Source of the DNA: Verrucomicrobiota bacterium | Lineage (GTDB): Bacteria > Verrucomicrobiota > Verrucomicrobiia > Limisphaerales > PALSA-1396 | DNA length: 64,000 bases | Assembly: GCA_016200005.1 (NCBI GenBank) | Contig: JACQFP010000006.1 | Span: forward strand, 123,086 to 187,085 | Direction of reading: 5' to 3' | Part shown: positions 43,306 to 51,836 of the stretch, piece after piece | How the letters are laid out: every line of letters starts with the position of its first letter | How positions within the stretch are numbered: position 1 is the first letter of the stretch | Notes under the pieces: model-generated | The model's input: only the letters and a program-made list of their open reading frames with translations | Databases searched by the model: none | What the model was told of the DNA's origin: nothing | Made by a program: the position numbers and the translations under genes

Positions 43306-43680
43306 ATGTCAGCACGATTTGTCATTCAGGAGCATCAAGCCCGGACGCATCACTTTGATTTCAGGCTCGAAAAAGAAGGTGTGCTAAAAAGCTGGGCGGT
43401 TCCGAAAGGGGTCCCTGACGAACCGGGGACGAAGCGGCTGGCCATCCAGGTTGATGACCATGCTCTGGAATACGGCGGTTTCGAGGGAACCATTCCTGCG
43501 GGCAACTACGGCGCGGGCACGGTGCGGATTTGGGACCGCGGGCATTACGACCTGCAGGAGTGGAGTCCTGACAAAATTGTTTTCACGTTGCACGGGGAAC
43601 GATTGGATGGAACCTACAGTCTCGTGCGATTCAAAGGCGGAGGAGCGAACCGTTGGCTGCTGATGCGAACCAAAGAATGA
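43306..43680 (+). CDS. Stand-alone LigD 3'-phosphoesterase domain protein
   Basis: A 124-residue protein matching the phosphoesterase (PE) module of bacterial NHEJ ligase LigD. Motifs are FVIQEHQARTHHFDFRLEKE, LKSWAVPKGVPDEPGTKRLA, VDDHALEYGGFEGTIP and YGAGTVRIWDRG. The catalytic His and Asp of HHFDFRLE are present. Ligase and polymerase domains are absent here, and no Ku gene is seen. It may trim 3' phosphate or ribonucleotide ends. The ATG has AGGA directly upstream; an in-frame upstream start at 43210 would overlap the radical SAM gene. Confidence 0.9.
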   Translation: MSARFVIQEHQARTHHFDFRLEKEGVLKSWAVPKGVPDEPGTKRLAIQVDDHALEYGGFEGTIPAGNYGAGTVRIWDRGHYDLQEWSPDKIVFTLHGERLDGTYSLVRFKGGGANRWLLMRTKE

Positions 43681-44029
43681 ATCACCATCTGTCAAAATTG
43701 AATCACGACAAACCAATGAAGCCCCTCACAGTGTTGTCACGCCCTTGTAGCTGCTCCAAACAATGGCCGGAGTAAATGACACGAGCGTCAACGGGAGCGG
43801 ACAGGCGCGCTGTGGTTTCGAAGGGCGAAGCTCCCGCCGATCACGGATCTGCTTCCCTTGGGGTTGCAAGGACGCTCGTCCTTGCTGTTCCGTTTCGGCA
43901 GATTTACTCACGATGCGCGGACAGTACGAAGGTTTCTTCCGCATGGATCAAGTTGGTTGTGGCAGCAGATTGCTGCGAGGCGGCGCTCCGCGTTGCTGCT
44001 TTAGTCGCCGGCAAACCAAAGCTGAAAAA
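43681..44029. other. 349-bp gap with a perfect hairpin
   Basis: No gene is supported. A perfect inverted repeat CAAGGACG-ct-CGTCCTTG lies at 43867-43884. It has no T-tract and may act as a repeat or as a termination signal between converging genes (the PE gene and the UspA gene). Confidence 0.6.
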
Positions 44030-44656
44030 TCATTTCCATGGTTTGCCCGCAGCCGGATTGGACACTGTTTCCGGGCCATCGCAGTTGCAGGGTGACGTCG
44101 AGAACACGTCGCGCCCTTTCTCCCGGACAACGATCACCGGGCAGTGAGCATATCGGATGACTTTCTCCGTCGTGCTGCCCAAGGTGGAAGAGAAAGTCCC
44201 TCGTCCACTATGTGTGGCAATGATGATTACATCGGCGTTCAACGATTTGGCGGCGCAGACGATTTCCCGAAACGGCCTTCCGGTCTTGACGAGAGAATGA
44301 ATCGGCACGTCACCATCGATCGCGTCAATCAGTTTGCTCAATTCGCGTTCGTAGCTTTCCTGCCGCCGTTCCAGCCAGGAAACGTATTCCGCCTCGCCGT
44401 ACTCGAAGCTGGTGGGTTCGTCCGGAACCACGGCGAGCAACGTGACCTCGGCTCCGTATTGCTTGCCAAACGCGATGGCGCTGCGCAACGCCCGTTTGGA
44501 GCAATCCGAGAAATCAGTTGGCACCAGGATTCTCTTGATCTTGATCCCGAACGCGGCTGATTTCGAAGGCAACGGCTCCATGTCCAACAACCGTGTGTCC
44601 CTCGACTTGAGTTCGACCGGCGGGCTTGTCCTTTTGTGCTCAGATTCGATTTTCAT
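44030..44656 (-). CDS. Universal stress protein (UspA family)
   Basis: A 208-residue protein with one USP domain (about 40-185). It begins IKRILVPTDFSDCSKRALRS. The ATP-binding signature is ATHSGRGTFSSTLGSTTEKV followed by CPVIVVRE, which matches G-2X-G-9X-G-S/T, so it probably binds ATP. A polar N-terminal extension of 38 residues and a short tail are extra. It is the only - strand gene in the second half of the stress block. Confidence 0.93.
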   Translation of the reverse strand: MKIESEHKRTSPPVELKSRDTRLLDMEPLPSKSAAFGIKIKRILVPTDFSDCSKRALRSAIAFGKQYGAEVTLLAVVPDEPTSFEYGEAEYVSWLERRQESYERELSKLIDAIDGDVPIHSLVKTGRPFREIVCAAKSLNADVIIIATHSGRGTFSSTLGSTTEKVIRYAHCPVIVVREKGRDVFSTSPCNCDGPETVSNPAAGKPWK

Positions 44657-45010
44657 ATCCCAATTCTTTCGTACGTCCGAAACGGATTTTGGACTCCACG
44701 ATTCTTGCCAAAGTCGAACCGTTCCTTGTTCGTGAATGCTTTTGCCAGTTCGATGTTGAGAGCGGGCGAAGTTTTTCGCTCAAAGCGGTGTTAGGCAAAA
44801 TACCCAGCAAGAACCGCCTGAGTGGGATCCGACGGGCTTCCCTTAGAAATGTTAATGCTTGAAAGCGCGGTCTCGCATCCTACCACCAAGAAACGACCAA
44901 CGTTTGGCAAGATCAGTGGAGCAGATTCGCGTGAGCGCGACAAAAGTGTAATTGATACGAAACAAGGGAATGACGTTGCGCGATACGCGCACAAGTGAAA
45001 GGAGATGTTT
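44657..45010. other. 354-bp divergent intergenic region
   Basis: It lies between the divergent uspA-type gene and the zinc-ribbon gene. No gene or clear promoter is seen. A weak hairpin (GAGCGggcGAA...TTCGCTC) is near 44760-44785. AAAGGAG at 44998-45004 is the ribosome site of the following gene. Confidence 0.5.
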
Positions 45011-45244
45011 ATGGCAACGTGCGAGGTTTGTGGAAATGATTATGACAAGGCGTTTCGGGTGAAGGTGGGCCGCAAGACCCATGTGTTTGATAGCTTTGAG
45101 TGCGCCATTCATGCGTTGGCGCCGCTCTGCAAACATTGCGGGTGCAAGATTATCGGCCACGGCGTGGAAGCAAGAGGGAAGCTGTTCTGCTGTGCCAATT
45201 GCGCGAGCAAAGAAGGGGTGCGTGGCATTATTGATCGAGTTTGA
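45011..45244 (+). CDS. Small zinc-ribbon / metallothionein-like protein
   Basis: A 77-residue Cys-rich protein. Cys pairs CEVCGNDY, the Cys in FDSFECAIHA, CKHCGCKIIGHG and FCCANCAS form likely metal sites. The family is common as small proteins beside stress genes, and prokaryotic metallothionein-like zinc binding is a guess. AAAGGAG lies 6 bases before ATG 45011, which decides this start over the ATG at 45005. It is the first gene of a run of small metal-binding proteins. Confidence 0.85.
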   Translation: MATCEVCGNDYDKAFRVKVGRKTHVFDSFECAIHALAPLCKHCGCKIIGHGVEARGKLFCCANCASKEGVRGIIDRV

Positions 45245-45268
45245 CCACATCAGGCCCGGAGAATGGTC

Positions 45269-45772
45269 ATGAAAGCGAGAGCCGAAAACCCGGCGCGAAC
45301 ACGGCGGGACCGTCTGATACACGAGATGGTTCATGATCCGTATAAAACCAAGCGCAAGCTTTCAGAACCCACTGTTTGCCCAGTCTGCAACGCGGTGTTT
45401 CTGAACGGTCGCTGGCGGTGGGTTGATTCATGGCCACTGAGTGCCAACAAGGCAATCTGTCAGGCCTGTCACCGAACCAAGGACGATTACCCCGCCGGCG
45501 TGCTCATATTAACCGGCCCGTTTGTGCGGACACACAAAGTGGAATTGATCAACCTTGCCCGGCATCACGAGCGGGAAGAGAACATCGAACACCCGCTGCA
45601 TCGCATCATGCGAATCGAAGAACATCCCGACTCGCTGGTGATCAAGACGACCGACATTCACCTTCCGAGGCGCATCGCCGACGCGGTTCATCATGCTTAC
45701 AAGGGAGAACTTGATCTGCATTACGACAAGGAAGGATATTTCGCTCGAGCCAACTGGAGGTATGAACAGTAA
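45269..45772 (+). CDS. BCAM0308 family protein
   Basis: A 167-residue protein with one zinc site (CPVCNAVFLNGRW, CQACHRTKDD). The remainder includes HPLHRIMRIEEHPDSLVIKT and RRIADAVHHAYKGELDLHYD. I know this as the BCAM0308 family, named from a gene of the low-oxygen-activated locus of Burkholderia cenocepacia. The C-terminal part resembles NMD3/ribosome-associated domains only weakly. The start ATG 45269 has GGAGA eight bases upstream. Function unknown; expression under oxygen limitation is an inference from the named homologue. Confidence 0.82.
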   Translation: MKARAENPARTRRDRLIHEMVHDPYKTKRKLSEPTVCPVCNAVFLNGRWRWVDSWPLSANKAICQACHRTKDDYPAGVLILTGPFVRTHKVELINLARHHEREENIEHPLHRIMRIEEHPDSLVIKTTDIHLPRRIADAVHHAYKGELDLHYDKEGYFARANWRYEQ

Positions 45773-45795
45773 CCATCAAACTAATGAGGAACAAT

Positions 45796-45969
45796 ATGCC
45801 ACTCTACGAATACATTTGCCGCAAATGCCACAAGAAATTCGGCGAAGTTCTGACGATCAAAGAACACGAGTCGAAAAAGATTCGTTGCCCGAAGTGCGAC
45901 AGCCCAGACTTGGAAAAGGTCATTGAACCTTTTGTCGCGGTCACGTCGAAAAAGAGCGGGACGTGGTGA
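45796..45969 (+). CDS. FmdB family zinc ribbon protein
   Basis: A 57-residue zinc ribbon of the FmdB/CxxC-CxxC regulatory family. It begins MPLYEYICRKCHKKFGEV and has CPKCDSPDLEKV as the second knuckle. The typical end after the second pair, FVAVTSKKSG, is present. AGGAA lies just upstream. The family is linked to formamidase regulation by name only; in stress clusters its partner is unknown. It follows the BCAM0308 gene by 23 bases. Confidence 0.9.
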   Translation: MPLYEYICRKCHKKFGEVLTIKEHESKKIRCPKCDSPDLEKVIEPFVAVTSKKSGTW

Positions 45970-46240
45970 CAGCAGGGGCGAATTCCCCTCACCAAGCAGG
46001 CGTTTGGAATAATTCTCGGGCGAACCTGGCTTCAGGCAAGTAATGGCCGAAGTTCGCCAATTAACGGGAAGCGCACCCAGCCGGGCAGCAGGAGTGTTAA
46101 GATGTAAAACCGATGCACCGGTTTCGATCATCATGCAAATGGTGAAAGGAAATAGACGGAGGAGAAAACTGAGAGCAAGAACTCGGTTGTCGTCCGGAAG
46201 CTCTTGGTGAAGTACGTGCGAAACCCGGAGCCATTAAAAG

Positions 46241-46864
46241 ATGAAACGCATTTTACCAGCAAGACCCCACTGGCAATCCGATTCCAGGAAGCCGGGGAGA
46301 ATCGATCCGAAATGGGGGTGGCATTATCGCGTCCTGCTGACGTTGCGCGAGCGATTGCTGCGGGAGCGTGGAGAAAAGTTGGATGACGCGTCGCAGCCGC
46401 TCGAACCGCACAGCATGGACATGGCCGACAGCGCCACGGATGAATTTGATCACAACATGGCGCTGAGCGAGCTGTCTGCCGAGCAGGACGCGCTCTTCGA
46501 AATTGAAGAAGCGCTCAAGCGCATCCTCAATGGCAGCTACGGCGTCTGCGAGGAAACCGGGAAGCCGATTTCGCCCGCGCGCCTGCGGGCGGTTCCGTGG
46601 GCTCGTTTCTCGAAAGGGGTAGAGAATCGGCTCGAGGCGCAGGGTGCCGTCAGTCGCGCTCAACTCGGGCAGGTCGCCTCGGTTCGTGGTCCCCAGAACC
46701 GGAGTCTGGAGGAAGCCGAAACGCCGGAGGAAGAAACGCAGGAACCCGCGCCGAAGGACGAAGCTCTTTTGCATGTCTATTCGCCACCGGGCAAGCATCT
46801 CCAAACCAGGAAAACCTCAGCCAAAAGACAGAAACGCGCTCGAGTCACAGGAGGTATCGAATGA
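46241..46864 (+). CDS. TraR/DksA-like protein with incomplete zinc finger
   Basis: A 207-residue protein. The conserved centre is EPHSMDMADSATDEFDHNMA, LSELSAEQDALFEIEEALKR and YGVCEETGKPISPARLRAVP. The zinc finger retains only one Cys, a degenerate C4 type. Similar proteins with a lone YGxCEETG motif are common. DksA-like proteins bind the RNA polymerase secondary channel, but the conserved DDxA tip is not obvious here, so this function is uncertain. The stop overlaps the next start as ATGA. Confidence 0.8.
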   Translation: MKRILPARPHWQSDSRKPGRIDPKWGWHYRVLLTLRERLLRERGEKLDDASQPLEPHSMDMADSATDEFDHNMALSELSAEQDALFEIEEALKRILNGSYGVCEETGKPISPARLRAVPWARFSKGVENRLEAQGAVSRAQLGQVASVRGPQNRSLEEAETPEEETQEPAPKDEALLHVYSPPGKHLQTRKTSAKRQKRARVTGGIE

Positions 46865-47079
46865 GAAAAATATATTATGTTGATGAAGCGATGTGTGGCG
46901 GCGAGGAGTTGCCGGCCGACTTCGATCTCGAAGAGTTCTGTGAGGTCCTTCAGGGGAAGGTGCCCGAAGTGGAGATTGTCCCAGTAACGGACCTGAAAGA
47001 CTCGGCGGTCAACCGTGACCCGTCTTTGGTGACTGAGTCAGTGTTGAATGAAGCGCTCGGAGAGTATTGTCATCGTTAG
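46861..47079 (+). CDS. Small acidic hypothetical protein
   Basis: A 72-residue acidic protein (MRKIYYVDEAMCGGEELPAD, then FDLEEFCEVLQGKVPEVEIV). It has no membrane segment. The start overlaps the stop of the DksA-like gene by ATGA, so the pair is probably co-translated; this is the main support. The next gene starts 26 bases downstream. Two Cys residues are present but no metal motif. Unknown function. Confidence 0.65.
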   Translation: MRKIYYVDEAMCGGEELPADFDLEEFCEVLQGKVPEVEIVPVTDLKDSAVNRDPSLVTESVLNEALGEYCHR

Positions 47080-47105
47080 CCTCACGAATCAATCCATTCT
47101 GTGTT

Positions 47106-47537
47106 ATGAACTGTCCCAAATGCATTTCGCCGATGGTCAAAGTCACCTTCGCCGGTGTGGAGGTGGATCGTTGCACCAGCTGCCAGGGCATTTTCTTCGA
47201 CGAGTTGGAGAAAGACCAGTTGCTGAAGATGAAAGGCGCCGATGCGGTTGACATCGGTGAGGCGAAGGTGGGTAAGGAATTCAACAGAGTGGACCGCATC
47301 AACTGCCCGCGTTGCGGCAGTCGGATGCTTCGCATGGTGGACCTCGACCAGCCGCACATCTGGTTCGAGAACTGCACCGTCTGCGGCGGCTCCTTCTTTG
47401 ACGCCGGCGAGTTCCGGGATTTGAAGCACGACACTCTCGCGGACTTCTTTAAGGACTTGGTGGTCAAGGAGCGGAAGCAGCCTCGGCCCGAAAAGTTCGG
47501 AGTCCCATCCGGCATCAGAAAGAGGAAAGAAGAATGA
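47106..47537 (+). CDS. Protein with two TFIIB-type zinc-binding domains
   Basis: A 143-residue protein with two zf-TFIIB ribbons: CPKCISPMVKVTFAGVEVDR then CTSCQGIFFDELE, and CPRCGSRMLRMVDLDQPHIW then CTVCGGSFFDAGEF. Each has CxxC plus CxxC and the following G-x-F-F-D motif. A positively charged tail follows (KERKQPRPEKFG). The stop overlaps the next start as ATGA. Bacterial members are of unknown function. Confidence 0.88.
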   Translation: MNCPKCISPMVKVTFAGVEVDRCTSCQGIFFDELEKDQLLKMKGADAVDIGEAKVGKEFNRVDRINCPRCGSRMLRMVDLDQPHIWFENCTVCGGSFFDAGEFRDLKHDTLADFFKDLVVKERKQPRPEKFGVPSGIRKRKEE

Positions 47538-48232
47538 AGAGCACCATGAAAGCGGGGGAGAAGTTGGCGGTGACGCGGAATGTCCTCATTCCCGCAGAGC
47601 AGGCGCATCTGGAAGGTGAATTGAAGATTCCAGCCGGTTCGGCAGGAGTGGTGCTCTTCGCGCACGGCAGCGGGAGCAGCCGGCACAGCCCGCGCAATCA
47701 GTTCGTGGCCCGGGTCATCCGTGAGTCGGGCAACGGCACGTTGCTCTTCGACCTGCTGACGCGCGAGGAAGAGCTCGAAGACAACATCACGGCCCAGCTT
47801 CGGTTTGACATCGGTCTGTTGGCGAGGCGGCTCGTTGAGGCGACCCGCTGGCTGGCGACCCAACCTGAAACACAGCAACACGGGATCGGCTATTTTGGTT
47901 CCAGCACGGGCGGCGGCGCCGCCCTGGTGGCAGCGGCAGAACTGGGCAAACAGATCAACGCAGTTGTGTCGCGCGGTGGACGTCCGGATCTCGCTGGCAA
48001 CGCCTTGCCACGTGTCCAGTCACCCACATTGCTGATCGTCGGGGAATACGACGAGGTTGTGATTCGCCTCAACGAGGAAGCGCTCGCCGAGCTCCGATGT
48101 GAAAAGGAATTGAAGATTGTCCCGCGCGCCACGCATCTCTTTGAAGAACCGGGCGCGTTGGAAGAAGTGGCGCGGCTCGCGGCGGACTGGTTTCAACGTC
48201 ACTTGCGCTGCCGCATAGAAGCCAAACCATGA
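47534..48232 (+). CDS. Dienelactone hydrolase-like alpha/beta hydrolase
   Basis: A 232-residue hydrolase. Conserved motifs are VVLFAHGSGSSRHSPRNQFV, the nucleophile GYFGSSTGGGAALVAAA and the His in RATHLFEEPGALEEVA. Asp of the triad is probably in GEYDEVVIRLN. In many bacteria this domain is fused to the phosphoribosyltransferase encoded here as a separate gene downstream. The PRPP synthetase gene lies between them. The hydrolase substrate is unknown. Confidence 0.9.
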   Translation: MKSTMKAGEKLAVTRNVLIPAEQAHLEGELKIPAGSAGVVLFAHGSGSSRHSPRNQFVARVIRESGNGTLLFDLLTREEELEDNITAQLRFDIGLLARRLVEATRWLATQPETQQHGIGYFGSSTGGGAALVAAAELGKQINAVVSRGGRPDLAGNALPRVQSPTLLIVGEYDEVVIRLNEEALAELRCEKELKIVPRATHLFEEPGALEEVARLAADWFQRHLRCRIEAKP

Positions 48233-48248
48233 ATCGCGAAGGCAGCTT

Positions 48249-49190
48249 ATGCGAACGTCGAATTATTTGGTGTTCTCAGGCAGCGCCAATCCGGACCTGA
48301 CCGCCGCGGTTGCGCGCGTTCTGGACCATCGCGTCAGTTCGAGCGCGGTTGAACGGTTTCCTGACAGTGAACTGTCTCTTCATCTCGACGAACCGGTTCG
48401 TGGGCACCAAGTCTTTATTGTTCAGTCCACCTCGCCGCCTGTGACCGAAAACGTGTTCCAACTTCTAGCGTTTGTGGACGCCTGCCGACGGGCTGCCGCC
48501 GGTCGAGTCACCGCGATTGTGCCTTATTTCGGTTATGCACGGTCGGACAAACGCCATGCGCGCCGTGAGCCTATAATGGCGGGCATGGTCGCCGGCCTGC
48601 TTCAGTCTGTCGGCCTCAATCATCTGGTCACCCTTGACCTGCATACGGCACAAATCGAAGGATTCTTTCACCTGCCGGTGGACCATCTCACCGCGGTGCC
48701 GACGCTTTGCGATGAACTGAAGCACCGGTTGCCGCCCGAGACTGTCGTGGTCTCGCCTGACGAAGGCCGGGTCCACATGGCTGGTCAATACGCGCAATTG
48801 CTTGGGCTTTCCACGGCAGTGTTGCACAAGCACCGTGAAAGCGGCGCGGAGACGCGAGTTGTCCGGGTGGTTGGCGAGGTGCGTAATCGACCTTGCCTGG
48901 TCATTGACGACATGATTTCGACCGGCGGCACGATCGCCCGGGCAATTGAGGCCTTGCTCAAGGCGGGGGCTCGACCGGAAATCAGGGTTGCTGCCACGCA
49001 CGGTGTGTTGGTGGAAGGCGCTCGCGCACAACTTAGCCACCCCGCGCTGCGCGAAATTCTTGTTACGGACACGGTGCCACTACATGAAGCGAACTGGCCC
49101 GTGCTTCGCGTCGTGAGCGTTGCTCCGCTGTTGGCGGCCGCGATTGGCCGCCTCGCAAACCGGGAATCCATCAGCGATTTATTCAAGTGA
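48249..49190 (+). CDS. prs: Ribose-phosphate pyrophosphokinase
   Basis: A 313-residue PRPP synthetase using ATP and ribose 5-phosphate. Motifs are FSGSANPDLTAAVARVL, FPDSELSLHLDEPVRG, IVPYFGYARSDKRHARREPI, the PRPP loop VIDDMISTGGTIARAIEAL and DLHTAQIEGFF. The flexible-loop and allosteric regions look less conserved than in housekeeping Prs (VVSPDEGRVHMAG instead of VSPDxGGVxRAR), so it is likely an accessory paralogue linked to the next gene. Confidence 0.92.
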   Translation: MRTSNYLVFSGSANPDLTAAVARVLDHRVSSSAVERFPDSELSLHLDEPVRGHQVFIVQSTSPPVTENVFQLLAFVDACRRAAAGRVTAIVPYFGYARSDKRHARREPIMAGMVAGLLQSVGLNHLVTLDLHTAQIEGFFHLPVDHLTAVPTLCDELKHRLPPETVVVSPDEGRVHMAGQYAQLLGLSTAVLHKHRESGAETRVVRVVGEVRNRPCLVIDDMISTGGTIARAIEALLKAGARPEIRVAATHGVLVEGARAQLSHPALREILVTDTVPLHEANWPVLRVVSVAPLLAAAIGRLANRESISDLFK

Positions 49191-49252
49191 CGTGGAGTTC
49201 ATTCAGGCCGGAGCGCAGTTCTGGCGCGGCTCAACTCAAAATCAGGTGAAAT

Positions 49253-49951
49253 ATGAAAAATCAATTTCGAGATCGCGTGGAAGGCGGACAATTGCTGGCT
49301 GCTCAACTCGCCAAATACGCCAACCGCAAGGATGTGATCGTGCTTGGTTTGCCACGAGGGGGCGTGCCGGTGGCGTTTGAAGTGGCGAGAGAACTCAACG
49401 CGCCGCTCGACGTCTTCGTGGTGCGCAAGCTCGGTGTGCCGGGCCATCGGGAGCTGGCGATGGGCGCCATCGCCACCGGCGGCGTGCGCGTGCTCAACGA
49501 GAGAGTCGTCCAGGAACTTGGCATCTCCAAGGAGACGATCGATGCGGTCGCCGCCGAAGAGCACGAAGAGTTGAAACGGCGCGAAGTGGCCTATCGCGGT
49601 CATGGCGCCTCGCCGGTAATTCGTGGAAAAACAGTCATCCTGGTGGACGACGGCATTGCCACTGGCTCGACGATTCGCGCCGCCGTCCTGGCGCTACGCA
49701 AGCAACACCCGGCGCGCCTGATCGTCGCAGTTCCGACGGCGGCCGCTTCGTCGTGCCATGAACTCAGGCGTCAAGTGGATGAGATGCTGGCGCTCATGGC
49801 GCCGGAAGAATTCTACGCGGTCGGTCAGTGGTACGAAGACTTTTCGCAGACCACCGATGCGGAAGTGACGCGACTGTTGGAACTGGCTCGAGATCGTCCG
49901 GTCTCCGCCGCAACCTCGGCACCCAGCTCGCAAGAGGCGGGGTCTTGCTGA
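49253..49951 (+). CDS. Phosphoribosyltransferase
   Basis: A 232-residue type I phosphoribosyltransferase. The PRPP motif is VILVDDGIATGSTIRAAVLA. Other features are VIVLGLPRGGVPVAFEVARE, VVRKLGVPGHRELAMGAI and YAVGQWYEDFSQTTDAEV. This is the family often fused to a dienelactone hydrolase-like domain; here the hydrolase is encoded two genes upstream. With its own PRPP synthetase next to it, the trio may make or salvage an unknown ribosylated compound. Confidence 0.9.
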   Translation: MKNQFRDRVEGGQLLAAQLAKYANRKDVIVLGLPRGGVPVAFEVARELNAPLDVFVVRKLGVPGHRELAMGAIATGGVRVLNERVVQELGISKETIDAVAAEEHEELKRREVAYRGHGASPVIRGKTVILVDDGIATGSTIRAAVLALRKQHPARLIVAVPTAAASSCHELRRQVDEMLALMAPEEFYAVGQWYEDFSQTTDAEVTRLLELARDRPVSAATSAPSSQEAGSC

Positions 49952-49968
49952 TCGAAGCACTTAATGCA

Positions 49969-50985
49969 ATGCCTGCTTGGCTACTCATGTTAACGGTCGC
50001 GTTGTTTGGCTTGGTGTTGTTCTGGGCCGGAGGCGGAATGTTCAAACGTTGGCGACGGATGCGCGAACTGTCGGCGCGGGTGGTCCGCGAGGACGCGCTC
50101 AAGCATATTTACAAAGCTCAGGTCAATGGCCGGCGTCCGACACTGCAAGGCGTCGCGGGGGGGCTGGGCATTCATCCCGACCGCGCTGCCGATCTATTGA
50201 CGAACATGGAGATGCGCGGGCTGGTGACGTTCGCATCCGGCGAGCTGAAGTTGACTCCGGCCGGACGCCAAGCTGCCTTGCACGTCATCCGTGCGCACCG
50301 CCTTTGGGAAAGCTACCTGGCGGAGCAAACCGGGGTGGCGGAACGCGAGTGGCACGGACAGGCCGATGAACGGGAACATCACCTTGGCCCTGAACAGGTG
50401 AATGAACTCTCCGCGCAGCTCGGCCATCCGACGCACGACCCGCACGGCGATGCAATTCCCGCCGCGGGAAGTTCGCTCGCAGCCGACGCCGGTCAGTCGC
50501 TGAACACCGTGGCACCAGGTGAAACCGCGCGCATTACTCATGTCGAGGACGAGCCCGCAATCATTTACGCGCAAATCGCGGCTGAAGGTCTCCGCCCGGG
50601 GATGAAAGTGCGCGTGCTGGAGAAAAGCCCGCAATTCGTCCGCTTCTGGGCCGACGGCGACGAGCATGTGCTTGCGCCCATTCTCGCCAACAACATCGAG
50701 GCGGTCCCAATCCCCTCCTTTGAAATCGAAGAGGAGCCGGAGCTGCTCTCGAATCTGAAGCCGGGCGAGAAAGCACGGGTGCTGGAGCTTTCGCGCGCCT
50801 GCCGCGGCGCGGAACGGCGGCATCTGATGGATCTCGGATTCGTGCCCGGCACCGAAGTCGAAGTGGAAATGATGAGCCCGACCGGCGACCCGACAGCCTA
50901 CCGTGTGCGAGGCACGTTCATCGCATTGCGCCGCGAGCAAGCGGTGCTGATTCGCGTGAAAGCTCTCACGCCTTCGCCCGCATGA
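49969..50985 (+). CDS. Membrane-anchored DtxR-like regulator with two FeoA-type domains
   Basis: A 338-residue fusion. Residues 1-24 form a membrane helix (PAWLLMLTVALFGLVLFWAG). A DtxR-like winged helix (about 40-100, with GGLGIHPDRAADLLTNMEMR) and a dimerisation-like part with HHLGPEQVNELSAQLGHPTH follow. Then comes one SH3/FeoA-type domain (TVAPGETARITHVEDEPAII) and a second, complete FeoA domain (LKPGEKARVLELSRACRGAE to VLIRVKA). Start alternatives are TTG 49945 and others upstream. It overlaps the feoB-like gene by ATGA, so it is probably the ferrous iron sensor of this operon. Confidence 0.85.
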   Translation: MPAWLLMLTVALFGLVLFWAGGGMFKRWRRMRELSARVVREDALKHIYKAQVNGRRPTLQGVAGGLGIHPDRAADLLTNMEMRGLVTFASGELKLTPAGRQAALHVIRAHRLWESYLAEQTGVAEREWHGQADEREHHLGPEQVNELSAQLGHPTHDPHGDAIPAAGSSLAADAGQSLNTVAPGETARITHVEDEPAIIYAQIAAEGLRPGMKVRVLEKSPQFVRFWADGDEHVLAPILANNIEAVPIPSFEIEEEPELLSNLKPGEKARVLELSRACRGAERRHLMDLGFVPGTEVEVEMMSPTGDPTAYRVRGTFIALRREQAVLIRVKALTPSPA

Positions 50986-51824
50986 ATTCTGAAGCTCACA
51001 AACCCGATCAGCAGCGCACCGCATGCGAATCGTGCGACGCTTACCGCGCTGCTCACTTGAGGAAGCTGGGTGTGAACATGGAGAATTGGGACTACGTAGT
51101 GGCCTTGCCCGGTAACCCGAACACAGGGAAGAGCACTGTGTTCAACGCACTCACCGGGCTACATCAGCACACTGGCAACTGGCCCGGCAAGACCGTCAGC
51201 CGCGCCGAAGGCGGCTTCGAGTTCAACGGCAAGCGCTACAAGCTAATCGACTTGCCCGGAACGTATTCCCTCCTCGCCACCAGTCCCGACGAGGAGGTCA
51301 CGCGGGACTTCATTCTGTTCGGGCAGCCTGACGTCACTGTGGTGGTGGTGGATGCGACGCGCGTGGAGCGGAACTTGAATCTCGTCCTCCAGGTCCTCGA
51401 GATCACCGACCGCGTCGTGGTGTGCCTGAACCTGATGGATGAAGCGCGGCGTCACGGCCTGCAGGTGGATGATCGCCAACTGGCCCGAGATCTTGGCGTG
51501 CCAGTCGTGACCACGGTGGCGCGTCATGGAGAAGGCTTGCCCGAGTTGCTTCAGGCCATCAGCGATGTGGCCAGCGGCAAGACCATCTGCCGACCGCACC
51601 GGTTGCAGACCGAAACACCCGCGCTCCGGCAGGCTCTCGTCACGTTGACTGCAACGATCAATGCTGCCCTCCCCGGCCTGGCCAACGCGCGCTGGATCGC
51701 ATTGCGATTGCTTGGCGGCGACGAGCGCATCATCGACGCGCTGCGCAGAGGGGAGCTTGCCGCGTTAAGCCGGGGTGCGCAACCGGAAGCGGATGGGCTG
51801 GGAACAAGGCTCGTTGAGGCATGA
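50982..51824 (+). CDS. feoB: FeoB G-domain protein (split FeoB, N-terminal half)
   Basis: A 280-residue protein equal to the cytosolic part of FeoB, the ferrous iron transporter. GTPase motifs are G1 GNPNTGKSTV, G2 WPGKTVSRAEGG, G3 DLPGTYSL and G4 NLMDEARRHG. After about residue 200 comes the start of the helical GDI/spacer domain, and the protein stops there. The membrane part is encoded by the next gene, 12 bases away. The N-terminal 25 residues contain CESCDAY, a possible metal site. Split FeoB proteins are known in some bacteria. Confidence 0.93.
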   Translation: MNSEAHKPDQQRTACESCDAYRAAHLRKLGVNMENWDYVVALPGNPNTGKSTVFNALTGLHQHTGNWPGKTVSRAEGGFEFNGKRYKLIDLPGTYSLLATSPDEEVTRDFILFGQPDVTVVVVDATRVERNLNLVLQVLEITDRVVVCLNLMDEARRHGLQVDDRQLARDLGVPVVTTVARHGEGLPELLQAISDVASGKTICRPHRLQTETPALRQALVTLTATINAALPGLANARWIALRLLGGDERIIDALRRGELAALSRGAQPEADGLGTRLVEA

Positions 51825-51836
51825 CGGGAGCGAACC

